Positions 15,902 through 22,977 of a stretch of 22,977 nucleotides of DNA are shown here, piece after piece. This stretch comes from CAYRVF01 sp964427535 (GTDB lineage Bacteria > Chloroflexota > Ktedonobacteria > Ktedonobacterales > JADMIN01): positions 1 through 22,977 of the forward strand of contig CAYRVF010000086.1 of assembly GCA_964427535.1 (NCBI GenBank), written 5' to 3'. Below the pieces are notes generated by a model. It saw nothing but the letters and a program-made list of their open reading frames with translations, did no database searches and was not told the DNA's origin. A program made the translations under genes and the position numbers. Position 1 is the first letter of the stretch. Each line of letters begins with the position of its first letter.

Positions 15902-15916
15902 GTACAACTATTGTAC
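15902..15916. promoter_or_regulatory. Palindromic operator candidate
   Basis: GTACAA-CTA-TTGTAC is a perfect 6-bp inverted repeat with a 3-nt centre. It covers the -10 of the minus-strand promoter at 15910-15938 and lies in the divergent gap between the small membrane gene and the LPxWL operon, so a dimeric regulator could bind here. The regulator is unknown. Confidence 0.45.
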
Positions 15917-15938
15917 TGCTCCCAAACCCGCGTGGCTA
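15910..15938 (-). promoter_or_regulatory. Promoter for the small membrane protein gene
   Basis: On the minus strand TAGCCA (15938-15933, four of six) is followed after 17 bp by TACAAT (15915-15910, five of six). The leader would be about 50 nt to GTG 15852. Confidence 0.4.
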
Positions 15939-15991
15939 TACCAAACGGGCAGCGCGCCGCGCGACTCGTACGGCCCGTTGGTCTCGTTGTG

Positions 15992-16020
15992 TTGCGGCGA
16001 CGTAGCGCGGGTGATACACT
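15992..16020 (+). promoter_or_regulatory. Weak promoter for the LPxWL operon
   Basis: TTGCGG (15992-15997) and TACACT (16015-16020) are separated by 17 bp. They match the -35 and -10 consensus at three and four positions. The spacing is right but the match is weak. The leader to GTG 16137 would be about 110 nt. Confidence 0.3.
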
Positions 16021-16136
16021 GGCGCACGACCTGAGCCATGCGGCGCCGCCAGGACCGGGAACGCATCGTGTGCCGGACGACACCCCGGCCCGGCATCTCC
16101 AAGGATCAGTGCGGTACACCGAAAGAGAGGAATGGC

Positions 16137-18359
16137 GTGACGAATTGCCCTCGCTGTGGACAGGCGGTCCAGCCTGGGAGCGCAGCGTGTCCACGGTGCG
16201 GAGCGCAGCTTGCCTCGCCGTCCGCGTTCGGCTCGCCTGCCGGGAACGACAACCTTCCCGCGTGGCTACGTCAGTTGCAATCGCAGGCTCCCCAGCAGCC
16301 GCCCTCGGCTCAGAACAGCGCATTTGGTCCGGGGCAGGTGTCTGGCTTCCCCGGCGGCGCGTATTCGGGTCAGCTCGGCGGTGGCGCGCCTGCGGCGAAT
16401 GTGGCGGCGGGTGGCTTTGGCGCCCCAGCAGCGAATATGCCAGGGTCGGGGTTTGGTGCCCCAGCACAGCCATTTCAACCTGGGGGCCTCTCGACTAGTA
16501 GCATGATCTCGGAAGACGCTCTCCCGGAGTGGCTGCGCAGCGCAGGTCCGCCCGAGCGTGAGCCGGCTGGCGGCGGAACGGCCGCGCCCGCGTGGGGCAC
16601 CGGTGGATTCAGTGGCGGTCTCGGCGCCCCGGCCAGAGGATTCGCGCCTTCACCGGCTCCGGCACAACCCGCGCCGCCTGCGATGCAGAACGGCTTCGGT
16701 GGAGGATTCGCGCCGCAGCCAGCGCCTGGGTCCAATCGCTTGCAGTCCGGTGGCTTGCTGGACGACTCTGTGCTGCCCGACTGGCTTCGCAATGCCCCAA
16801 CGGGCGTCGATATCGCGGCCGAGCAGACGATCCGGCAGCCGATTATCGGGAACCAACAGCCCGCGATGCCAGGTGTTACGCCCGCCGCGGCACCTGGATT
16901 CGGCATGCCATCCGAGAATCCGCGCGCTGGTGGTGATCCGATGGCGAACGCGTTTCCGGGCATTGAGCAGGCGGCGATACAGAATCAGCCACCGCAGATG
17001 GGAGGCGGCCTCGCGGGGTCCGCGCTGTTCGACGCGAACGCCCTGCCATCTTGGCTCGGAGGGCAGCAGACAGCGGCATCGGCGGGCGCGTCCACGGGCA
17101 TGCAGCCGGGCGATGGGATGTCGGCGCAGTCGCTGATCGACGAACATGCGTTGCCGGAGTGGTTGCGTGCCCAGGCTCCAGCCGCCGCGCCAGCCGCACC
17201 TTCGTTCGGTGCGCCACAGCCTGCAATCGCCCAGTCGCTCGCGACCTCCGCTTCCGCCGAGCCATTGCCGACCTGGCTGAATCAGGTGTATTCCGACGCG
17301 CAGGTACCGCGTGTGCCCGCCGCACCGGCACAGCAAGGTATCCCAGCCGCGTCGCAGGCGCCAACCGCGATGCCGCGGGTGCAAGCGGGCCTCCCGGCAA
17401 GCCAGTTCGTCGACGAATCGGCGCTGCCGTCGTGGCTCAAGGCGCAGGGTGGTCTTTCGATGGGTGAGGCCGCGGCGCCGCAGGTGGGCGCGATCCCGCT
17501 GGGCCGGCCGGAGGAAGCCCCACCGACAGTGCTCATGCCTGGGCGCGGCCAGTCTCTCGCCAGCGCAGCCGAGCCCGCGCCTTCCGCTGGGGGCCTCAAC
17601 TTCTCGGCGTCTGACCTGATCGACCCCTCGGCGCTGCCGTCCTGGATTCAGGGCGAGCCTGCTCCACAACCGAACTTCAGCTCGACACAGGGATGGACAC
17701 AGGGGCAGCCAGCCGTGCAGATGCCCTCGCCATCCCAACAGCAGCAACTGCCTCAGAGTGGCGCGCTCTTCCCGCCCGCGCCGGACGGCCTCGGACACCG
17801 GTCGGCACAGCTCGACGCGGACATGCCCCAATGGGGAAGCGAGCCGCAGTGGGGAGCGCATCAGCATGCGGTGGCTCCCCGCATGGACGCCGCGATGCCC
17901 TCCGGGCGGCCGCCGCAGGACGATCATGCGTGGTTCCAGCCCAGCGACGACGAGGCATACCAGCGCCCACACGGCGCGGCGCCCGCACGGCCGATGATGC
18001 CAGAGGGGCTGGCAGGCGACGGGCTGAAGCGCCCACTCTCCTCCGCCGAGCTGCCGCCCTGGCTGCGCGGCGGCGAACCGGTTGCTCCTCAGGCGCCAGC
18101 CGGATATGACCAGCGGTACCAGCAGGCGCAGGGCTGGCAGAATGGAGGCGCGTCCGCGCGCGATGGCGGATGGGACGGCGCCAACTACGCTGATCCGTAT
18201 GCCGATCCCTATGGGGCGGGCCAGGAAGACTTCGGCTTCGATGAGCCATCCGGCTACTCGGGTGAGCTGGGCTATGACAACTGGTCCGGAGGCGGGAGCT
18301 TCGGGGAACTGGAACCCCGGCAAGAGCGTGGGTGGCGCAAGCTGTTCCGGCGGCGCTAG
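16137..18359 (+). CDS. Zinc-ribbon protein with nine LPxWL motifs in a disordered chain
   Basis: 740 residues, function unknown. It begins with a zinc ribbon: Cys4-x2-Cys7 and Cys18-x2-Cys21, both CPRCG. The rest is low-complexity Ala/Pro/Gly/Gln sequence carrying nine copies of an LPxW[LI] motif: LPAWL at residue 40, then LPEWL, LPDWL, LPSWL, LPEWL, LPTWL, LPSWL, LPSWI and LPPWL, the last encoded near 18050. Most are preceded by an acidic lead such as 'LIDEHA', 'FVDESA' or 'LIDPSA'. The C-terminus is rich in Asp, Tyr and Gly and ends in the basic, aromatic tail RGWRKLFRRR. GTG 16137 has GAGG 6 nt upstream; the open frame to 16038 adds no conserved sequence. There is no signal peptide or TM helix, so it is probably a cytoplasmic scaffold whose motifs are docking peptides. 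The MutL-like gene follows after 30 bp. Confidence 0.8.
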   Translation: MTNCPRCGQAVQPGSAACPRCGAQLASPSAFGSPAGNDNLPAWLRQLQSQAPQQPPSAQNSAFGPGQVSGFPGGAYSGQLGGGAPAANVAAGGFGAPAANMPGSGFGAPAQPFQPGGLSTSSMISEDALPEWLRSAGPPEREPAGGGTAAPAWGTGGFSGGLGAPARGFAPSPAPAQPAPPAMQNGFGGGFAPQPAPGSNRLQSGGLLDDSVLPDWLRNAPTGVDIAAEQTIRQPIIGNQQPAMPGVTPAAAPGFGMPSENPRAGGDPMANAFPGIEQAAIQNQPPQMGGGLAGSALFDANALPSWLGGQQTAASAGASTGMQPGDGMSAQSLIDEHALPEWLRAQAPAAAPAAPSFGAPQPAIAQSLATSASAEPLPTWLNQVYSDAQVPRVPAAPAQQGIPAASQAPTAMPRVQAGLPASQFVDESALPSWLKAQGGLSMGEAAAPQVGAIPLGRPEEAPPTVLMPGRGQSLASAAEPAPSAGGLNFSASDLIDPSALPSWIQGEPAPQPNFSSTQGWTQGQPAVQMPSPSQQQQLPQSGALFPPAPDGLGHRSAQLDADMPQWGSEPQWGAHQHAVAPRMDAAMPSGRPPQDDHAWFQPSDDEAYQRPHGAAPARPMMPEGLAGDGLKRPLSSAELPPWLRGGEPVAPQAPAGYDQRYQQAQGWQNGGASARDGGWDGANYADPYADPYGAGQEDFGFDEPSGYSGELGYDNWSGGGSFGELEPRQERGWRKLFRRR

Positions 18360-18389
18360 CTACACGGGTGGAGTGCGGGGAGGAACAGC

Positions 18390-20201
18390 GTGGGGGCAGC
18401 GATGCGGCAAGGGCTGGCGGCTGACGCGGCGGGTGAGCAGACACGCGCATCCGCACCGCTCCACTCGCTCGTGTTGATCGATTGTGGCACAGTCTTCACC
18501 AAGCTGGCCCTCGTGGGCCTCGTCGAGAATACGTACCGGGTGCTGGCGCGGGTGCAGACGCCGACGACCGCCGCACCGCCCGTCGCGGACGTGCTGGCGG
18601 GTATCCGCGAGGGTTTGCGCCTGCTGGAGCAGATCACGGGCCGTGTACTTACCGGCGACGGGGAGCCGCTGATCCGCCCGGCGGACGGAGACAGTGGCAT
18701 CGACGTGATCACCGCCTCGTTCACGGCGGGCGGTCCGCTGCGTCTGGTGCTGCTCGGTCCCGGCCGCGAATCCGTCGCGGGCCTGCTGCACCGGGCGCTC
18801 GGTGGGCTCTATGTGCGCATCGAGACGCCAAGAGACGATGGACACCTTAGCGCCAGTGATGCGAACGAGCCACTTAGCGTCGAGCAGCCACATGCGGCGC
18901 TGGTCGTCGGGTCGCCGATGGGTGCCATCAAAGGCTCTGACACACTTGATCAGTCGGTCCAGCAGGTCGCACGGTTGCTCGCTCCGCATGGCGCCAGCCT
19001 GAGCGATGGGAGTGCTCCTGCCGCTGCAGGCGCGACCGCCATTCCGGTGTTGTTTTCCGGCAGTCCAGAGGACGGCGCGATGCTCGCGCGTGTGGTCGAG
19101 GAGGCAGGCGGGGCAGTCCAGCGCATGGAGCCGTTGACCTCTGCCACGCTCGGCCCGATGACGCGCGCTATGAGCGCGCTCTATCCGAGCCATGTGCTGC
19201 GACGAGTGCCTGGCTTCCAGGCTCTTGAGCGCCATCTCAGCACGACTCCGCTCGCCTCGCCGACCTCGCTAGGCGGCGCGGTACGCTATCTGGCGCACTC
19301 CTCAGGCATGACGGTCGTCGGTGTGGATGTGGGGGCGAGTCACACCTCCCTCGCCGGCGCGCTCGGGTCGGGCGAGTATCTGCCTGCGGACGCACCAGGT
19401 ATTGGCGTGAGCCTGGGAGCGGGGCAAACTGTGCGCGCGGCGGGAGCCGAGCAGGTGGTGCGGTGGCTGCCGTTTGCGGCCAGTGAGCATGAGGTGACCG
19501 AGTACGCCCTTAGCCGCATGCTTCGCCCGCGCGTGCTGGCGTCCACACCGCGCGAGTTGGAACTAGAATACGCACTTGCTCGTGAGGCGATCCGTCAGGC
19601 GCTGCACGCGCCTGGCTCGCGCCTCGGGGGCATGCAGTCATTCGACGTGCTGATCGGGACGGGCGGTGTCTTCGCGCACGTCGCTCATCCCGGTTACGCC
19701 ACGCTGCTGCTGCTCGACGCGCTCGAACCTCACGGCATCACGTCGTTCGTGCTCGATCCTGCCACGCTGGTGCCGATGTTGGGCACAGTGGCATCGGTCG
19801 CGCCGGATGTCGCGGCGGCGCTCGCCGATGTAGACGCCGTGCCCCTGGTGCTCGGCCCGGTGGTCTCGGTCGCGGGGCAGCTCGCCGACGGACAGGTCGC
19901 GTTGCGGGCGGTTCTGGAGTATCCCGACGGCCGCGAGCATATCGAAGATGTGACGGCTGGCTCGCTGCGCCGGTTGCCGCTCGGACCTGGTGAGAAGGCC
20001 CATCTCGCACTCTATCCAGCGGCGCAGGTGGATGTCGGGCTGGGGCCGGGCCAGCATGCGCGCGCGAGTGAACCGGTGGAGGGTGGCGTGCTGGGCGTCG
20101 TCGTGGATGCCCGCGGCCGCACGCTGGCGCTGCCACAATCGCGCGACGCGGCGATCGCCAAGCAGCTCGAATGGCGCCGTGCGCTGGGAATCGAGGTCTG
20201 A
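18390..20201 (+). CDS. MutL/GlmL-like ASKHA-fold protein
   Basis: A 603-residue protein resembling glutamate mutase L (MutL, GlmL), an actin/sugar-kinase/Hsp70-fold ATP-binding protein that accompanies adenosylcobalamin glutamate mutase. The phosphate-1 loop is LVLIDCGTVFTKLALVGL (Asp31), the phosphate-2 loop is VVGVDVGASHTSLAG (Asp313), and the adenosine segment is VLIGTGGVFAH near 420-428. The C-terminus (from about 460) has a further domain. GTG 18390 has GGAGG 6 nt upstream. No mutase S or E subunit is in the window, and its neighbours, the LPxWL protein upstream and a barrel/KOW protein 6 nt downstream, suggest a different job. I infer that it is an ATP-driven switch or chaperone acting on the neighbouring proteins. 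Confidence 0.75.
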   Translation: MGAAMRQGLAADAAGEQTRASAPLHSLVLIDCGTVFTKLALVGLVENTYRVLARVQTPTTAAPPVADVLAGIREGLRLLEQITGRVLTGDGEPLIRPADGDSGIDVITASFTAGGPLRLVLLGPGRESVAGLLHRALGGLYVRIETPRDDGHLSASDANEPLSVEQPHAALVVGSPMGAIKGSDTLDQSVQQVARLLAPHGASLSDGSAPAAAGATAIPVLFSGSPEDGAMLARVVEEAGGAVQRMEPLTSATLGPMTRAMSALYPSHVLRRVPGFQALERHLSTTPLASPTSLGGAVRYLAHSSGMTVVGVDVGASHTSLAGALGSGEYLPADAPGIGVSLGAGQTVRAAGAEQVVRWLPFAASEHEVTEYALSRMLRPRVLASTPRELELEYALAREAIRQALHAPGSRLGGMQSFDVLIGTGGVFAHVAHPGYATLLLLDALEPHGITSFVLDPATLVPMLGTVASVAPDVAAALADVDAVPLVLGPVVSVAGQLADGQVALRAVLEYPDGREHIEDVTAGSLRRLPLGPGEKAHLALYPAAQVDVGLGPGQHARASEPVEGGVLGVVVDARGRTLALPQSRDAAIAKQLEWRRALGIEV

Positions 20202-20207
20202 CGCGCG

Positions 20208-21101
20208 ATGACGAGCTCAACGCTGGATTATCCGCTCGGGCGAGCGTACGTGCCTGCCCTTCCCGTGCGCCGCACACGCCCTCTACCACACGGCGCGCGA
20301 TTGGTGGTCGCGCCAGGCGATATGGTGCAGCCCGCCGACGTGCTCGCCGAAGGCGCCGAGGGGATGACGGGCACGATGCGCGCCGGGCTAGGCGGGCGCG
20401 TTCTTACGGCAAGCGATGCGGCCGGCGTGACGATCGACGGTGTGGCATCGGTGGTGAGCGGCATGCTGGGTATCGGCGGGCCGGTGGTGGGGCCGATCAC
20501 GTTTCTGCCGCGCGGAGAGTCTCCGGCGGTCGTGCAGATTCCACCGGGCGCGGTCGTCGTCTTTCCGCAGCGTGTGTCGCTGATGTTTTTGCAGCGGGCG
20601 GCGGCGGCTGGCGCGGCAGCTGTGCTCGCGGCGAGCGCGGCGGCGGTCGAGCTGGAGGCGTTCGCGCGGGCCGACCTGGGGGCGGTGCTCGACGGCTCAG
20701 CGCCCGCCCCGGCGCATGTGCCGCTGACGGTGCTGCTCACGGAGGGACTGGGCGAGGCAGCTATGGATATCTCGCTGTATCAGGCACTCGCCCGCAGAGC
20801 GAACGACCTGGCGCTCGTCACCGGCTTCACCGCGCTGCGTCGCAATATCCGCCCAGAAGCGCTGCTCTCGCTGCCCAGTGACGCGCCAGCATCGCCAGAC
20901 GTGCCGCTGCCGTCGCTGCGTGTGGGCTCGCGGGTCAGCGTCGTCGCGGGACCTCGGCGTGGCGCACGTGGCGAGGTCGCGCATCTCTTCGCGTTCGCTC
21001 AGCGCGGGCTTACCGGACAGCCCTTCCCCAGCGCCTGGGTGCGCTTCCCCGAGGGCGATACAGAAACCTTGCCGCTGCACACGCTCGTCGCCCTGAGCTG
21101 A
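20208..21101 (+). CDS. Barrel-sandwich/KOW-like protein in the MutL-like operon
   Basis: A 297-residue soluble protein that I do not recognise by name. Residues 18-50 (LPVRRTRPLPHGARLVVAPG, then DMVQPADVLAEG) look like the start of a biotinyl/lipoyl barrel-sandwich hybrid, where 'V.PGD.V..ADVLAE' is the usual turn. A Gly/Ala-rich middle region follows (110-170). The last 60 residues (RVGSRVSVVAGPRRGARGEV, then AWVRFPEGDTETLPLHTLVAL) have a KOW-like beta pattern, 'G..V.V..GP..G..G.V', as in ribosomal and transcription factors. No biotinylation lysine (MKM) is seen. It starts 6 nt after the MutL-like gene and must be co-expressed with it. A binding or adaptor role is inferred. Confidence 0.65.
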   Translation: MTSSTLDYPLGRAYVPALPVRRTRPLPHGARLVVAPGDMVQPADVLAEGAEGMTGTMRAGLGGRVLTASDAAGVTIDGVASVVSGMLGIGGPVVGPITFLPRGESPAVVQIPPGAVVVFPQRVSLMFLQRAAAAGAAAVLAASAAAVELEAFARADLGAVLDGSAPAPAHVPLTVLLTEGLGEAAMDISLYQALARRANDLALVTGFTALRRNIRPEALLSLPSDAPASPDVPLPSLRVGSRVSVVAGPRRGARGEVAHLFAFAQRGLTGQPFPSAWVRFPEGDTETLPLHTLVALS

Positions 21102-21118
21102 CGCGCGACGTTTACCAG

Positions 21119-21152
21119 ATGCGTGCCTCCGGGCGTTGTGGGAGGCATACGT
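21119..21152 (+). terminator. Hairpin terminator after the three-gene operon
   Basis: Two 12-nt arms (21119-21130 and 21141-21152) pair at 11 of 12 positions, including two G-T wobbles, around a 10-nt loop, 17 bp after the stop. The core is GTGCCTCC with GGAGGCAT. No strong T-run follows. Downstream, up to 21325, a TAAAAT at 21266-21271 is the only -10-like sequence ahead of the cyclase gene, and it has no convincing -35. Confidence 0.5.
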
Positions 21153-21325
21153 CGTTGTCTGACCGTTCCCTCCTCGGGAGTAACATAGCCCACACGTCGA
21201 GCTGCTCACCTCTGGATGGCCACGTCAGACTCATCTCTGGGTGCGGCATCACCTCCAATACGCGGTAAAATGTGGAGGGAAACGCCAGCGGCGACACACA
21301 ATGCGCAGGCGAGGGAGCGACGTGA

Positions 21326-22977
21326 ATGGCTGAAGAACGCAAGCTCGTCACAATCCTCTTCGCGGACGTCACGGGCTCGACAGCGCTCGGTGAGGCGTTG
21401 GACCCTGAGGATGTGCGTGCGCTGATGACGCGCTACTTCGCGCATGCGCGTCGCGTGGTGGCTGAGCATGGTGGCACGATAGAGAAGTTCATCGGCGACG
21501 CGGTGATGGCGGTCTTCGGGCTGACGCAGGCGCACGGCGACGATGCCGAGCGGGCGCTGGCGGCGGCGCGGGCGCTGCGCGACGTCGTGGCGGGCGATGC
21601 GGTGCTCGATGGGCGCTTTGTGCTGCGCATGGGCGTGCATACCGGCGAGGTCATCGCGACCAACGACCGCTCTCGTGGCGACTTCCTGGTGACGGGCGAC
21701 GCGGTCAATGTGGCGGCACGCCTGGAGCAACATGCCCAGCCCGGCGAGATCGTCGCGAGCAGGCGTACCGCCGATGCGGCGCGCGCTGCATTCCTCTTCG
21801 GCAAGCGGCGCCTGGTGACGGCCAAAGGGAAGCGCCAACGGCTCGAAGTGTATCCTTTGAGCGGGCCACGTCCGGCGCGGCAGGTGGGGCGGCCGCCGAT
21901 GGTGGGCCGGCGCCGCGAATTGGCGCAGCTCGCGCTCTTGCGCACCGCCGTGCTGGAAGAACACAGGCCGCAGCTCATCTCCATCATCGCTCCGGCGGGT
22001 ACCGGAAAGACGCGCTTACTCGAAGAGTTCGTCGCGCGGCTTGATCCGGCCGAGGGCTTTCAGGTGGCGACGGCGCGCTGCCTGCCCTACGGCGATCATC
22101 TCACCTACTGGCCGCTGCGTGGACTGCTGGAAGGCTTGCTTGGCGGCGCGTTCTCGCATGAGCGGGTGGCGGAGACGTTCGCAGGGGCAGGTCACACAGC
22201 CGACGACGCGGCGCGACTGGCCGATCTGGTGCTGGCGACGTTGGGCATCGAGCGCGACGGCCAGAGCGACCGTGCGAGCATCTTCGGCGCGTGGCGGCTG
22301 CTGGTCGAGGCGGTGGCGCGCGAGTCACCGCGCATCATTGTCTTCGAGGATCTCCACTGGGCGAGCGAGAGCCTGCTGGACCTCGTCGAGCACATCATGA
22401 GCCCGCGCACCCAGGCGGCGGTGCTGCTGGTGGCGCTGAGCAGACCCGAATTGCTGGATCGGCGACCGGCCTGGGGCGGCGGACAGCGCAATTTCACGTC
22501 GCTGGCGCTCGAACCATTACGAGACGAGCAAACGCAGGAGCTGGTCGGCCACCTGACCGGGGGGCTGCATGAGGCGGTGCGTATGCGTATCGCCGAGCGT
22601 TCAGGCGGCAACCCCTTCTTCGCGATCGAGCTAGCGCGCTCGGTGGCTGAACGTGGCTTGATGGGCCTCACCGCATCTGCCGACACGCTGCCCGATACCG
22701 TCCACGAAGCGGTGCTAGAGCGGCTGGATCGCCTGCCGCCTGCCGAGCGTGCTGTGCTGCAAGTGGCGGCGGTGGTAGGGCGCATGTTCCGACCGGACAT
22801 GCTGCGCGCACTCGTGAGCGAGCCGTCGCCGGAGAATCTGGATGCGACGCTCGGCGACCTGATCGCGCGCGACCTGATCGCGCCGGCCGAGGACGGCCTG
22901 TACACCTTCCGCCACATCCTCTTCCGCGACGTCGCCTATGGGACGCTGACGCGCGGCGAGCGCATCCGCCTGCACAC
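21326..22977 (+). CDS. Class III nucleotidyl cyclase fused to AAA/STAND ATPase (3' end outside window)
   Basis: The open frame runs 550 codons to the window edge. Residues 1-175 form a class III cyclase domain: metal-binding Asp14 (FADVTGST) and Asp58 (FIGDAVMAVFG), Lys54 for base contact, and VNVAARLE with transition-state Asn128 and Arg132. The position 7 before Asn128, which usually holds Asp or Thr for adenine recognition, is Leu121, so the product (cAMP or another) is uncertain. Residues 192-230 are a 'VGRRREL' lead-in and Walker A APAGTGKT, with Ala where Gly is usual. Walker B is IIVFED at 337-342, followed by LHWAS. These proteins are usually large regulators with tetratricopeptide repeats at the C-terminus, here outside the window. 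ATG 21326 has GGGAG 8 nt upstream. Confidence 0.88.
   Translation, partial: MAEERKLVTILFADVTGSTALGEALDPEDVRALMTRYFAHARRVVAEHGGTIEKFIGDAVMAVFGLTQAHGDDAERALAAARALRDVVAGDAVLDGRFVLRMGVHTGEVIATNDRSRGDFLVTGDAVNVAARLEQHAQPGEIVASRRTADAARAAFLFGKRRLVTAKGKRQRLEVYPLSGPRPARQVGRPPMVGRRRELAQLALLRTAVLEEHRPQLISIIAPAGTGKTRLLEEFVARLDPAEGFQVATARCLPYGDHLTYWPLRGLLEGLLGGAFSHERVAETFAGAGHTADDAARLADLVLATLGIERDGQSDRASIFGAWRLLVEAVARESPRIIVFEDLHWASESLLDLVEHIMSPRTQAAVLLVALSRPELLDRRPAWGGGQRNFTSLALEPLRDEQTQELVGHLTGGLHEAVRMRIAERSGGNPFFAIELARSVAERGLMGLTASADTLPDTVHEAVLERLDRLPPAERAVLQVAAVVGRMFRPDMLRALVSEPSPENLDATLGDLIARDLIAPAEDGLYTFRHILFRDVAYGTLTRGERIRLH

Noticed and set aside
16650..18323. Long antisense open frame (557 codons) inside the LPxWL gene
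   Set aside because: It is Arg/Gly-rich with no ribosome site or recognisable domain, and the plus frame carries the conserved LPxWL and zinc-ribbon motifs. High GC produces such frames.
16137..18359. LPxWL as an LPxTG-type sortase signal
   Set aside because: There is no signal peptide, no hydrophobic helix after a terminal motif, and the motif recurs nine times internally.
1..22977. tRNA, rRNA, CRISPR arrays, insertion sequences or phage genes
   Set aside because: I looked on both strands and saw no cloverleaf, direct repeat array, transposase motif or integrase.

Overview
This is a high-GC (roughly two-thirds G+C by eye) bacterial window with 14 protein genes (two run off the ends), short intergenic gaps and no RNA genes, transposases or CRISPR. 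The best guess for the host is Chloroflexota. The reasons are a zinc-ribbon protein studded with LPxWL motifs, an orphan glutamate-mutase-L-like protein beside it, cyclase/AAA regulators, ClpS and YIP1-type membrane proteins. This is inferred from gene content, not from a marker gene.

Layout. 1-2937 (minus): a hydantoinase/oxoprolinase pair, hyuA then hyuB, with a 4-nt stop/start overlap; hyuB leaves the window. 3093-4076 (minus): a membrane protein built as two copies of [two TM helices + PH-like domain]. It is divergent from 4249-8093 (plus), where a GT-C type membrane glycosyltransferase with an extra extracytoplasmic domain is translationally coupled to a zinc-finger anti-sigma-like protein with an outer beta-propeller. 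8343-10235 (plus): a large uncharacterised protein whose C-terminal half looks like a nucleoside phosphorylase, with related hairpin elements on both sides. 10419-11926 (plus): a UlaG-like metallo-beta-lactamase-fold hydrolase and a YIP1-like membrane protein. 11976-13091 (minus): clpS and a zinc-ribbon protein with one TM helix and a Pro/Thr-rich stalk. 13288-14599 (plus): a ParA-type ATPase overlapping a small partner gene. 14776-15852 (minus): a KGG/Em-type hydrophilin and a small membrane protein.

16137-21101 (plus) is the part I find most interesting. It is a probable three-gene operon: a 740-residue zinc-ribbon protein with nine LPxWL motifs in disordered linkers, a MutL/GlmL-like ASKHA protein without any mutase genes nearby, and a protein with a biotinyl/lipoyl-barrel-like N-terminus and a KOW-like C-terminus. 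I cannot assign a process to it. It looks like a scaffold plus ATPase plus adaptor and is the best candidate here for an undescribed system.

21326-end (plus): a class III nucleotidyl cyclase fused to an AAA/STAND-type ATPase, cut by the window edge. Promoter-like -35/-10 pairs with 17-18 bp spacers sit ahead of several genes and help choose starts. All functional calls rest on reading motifs by eye; no database search was run.
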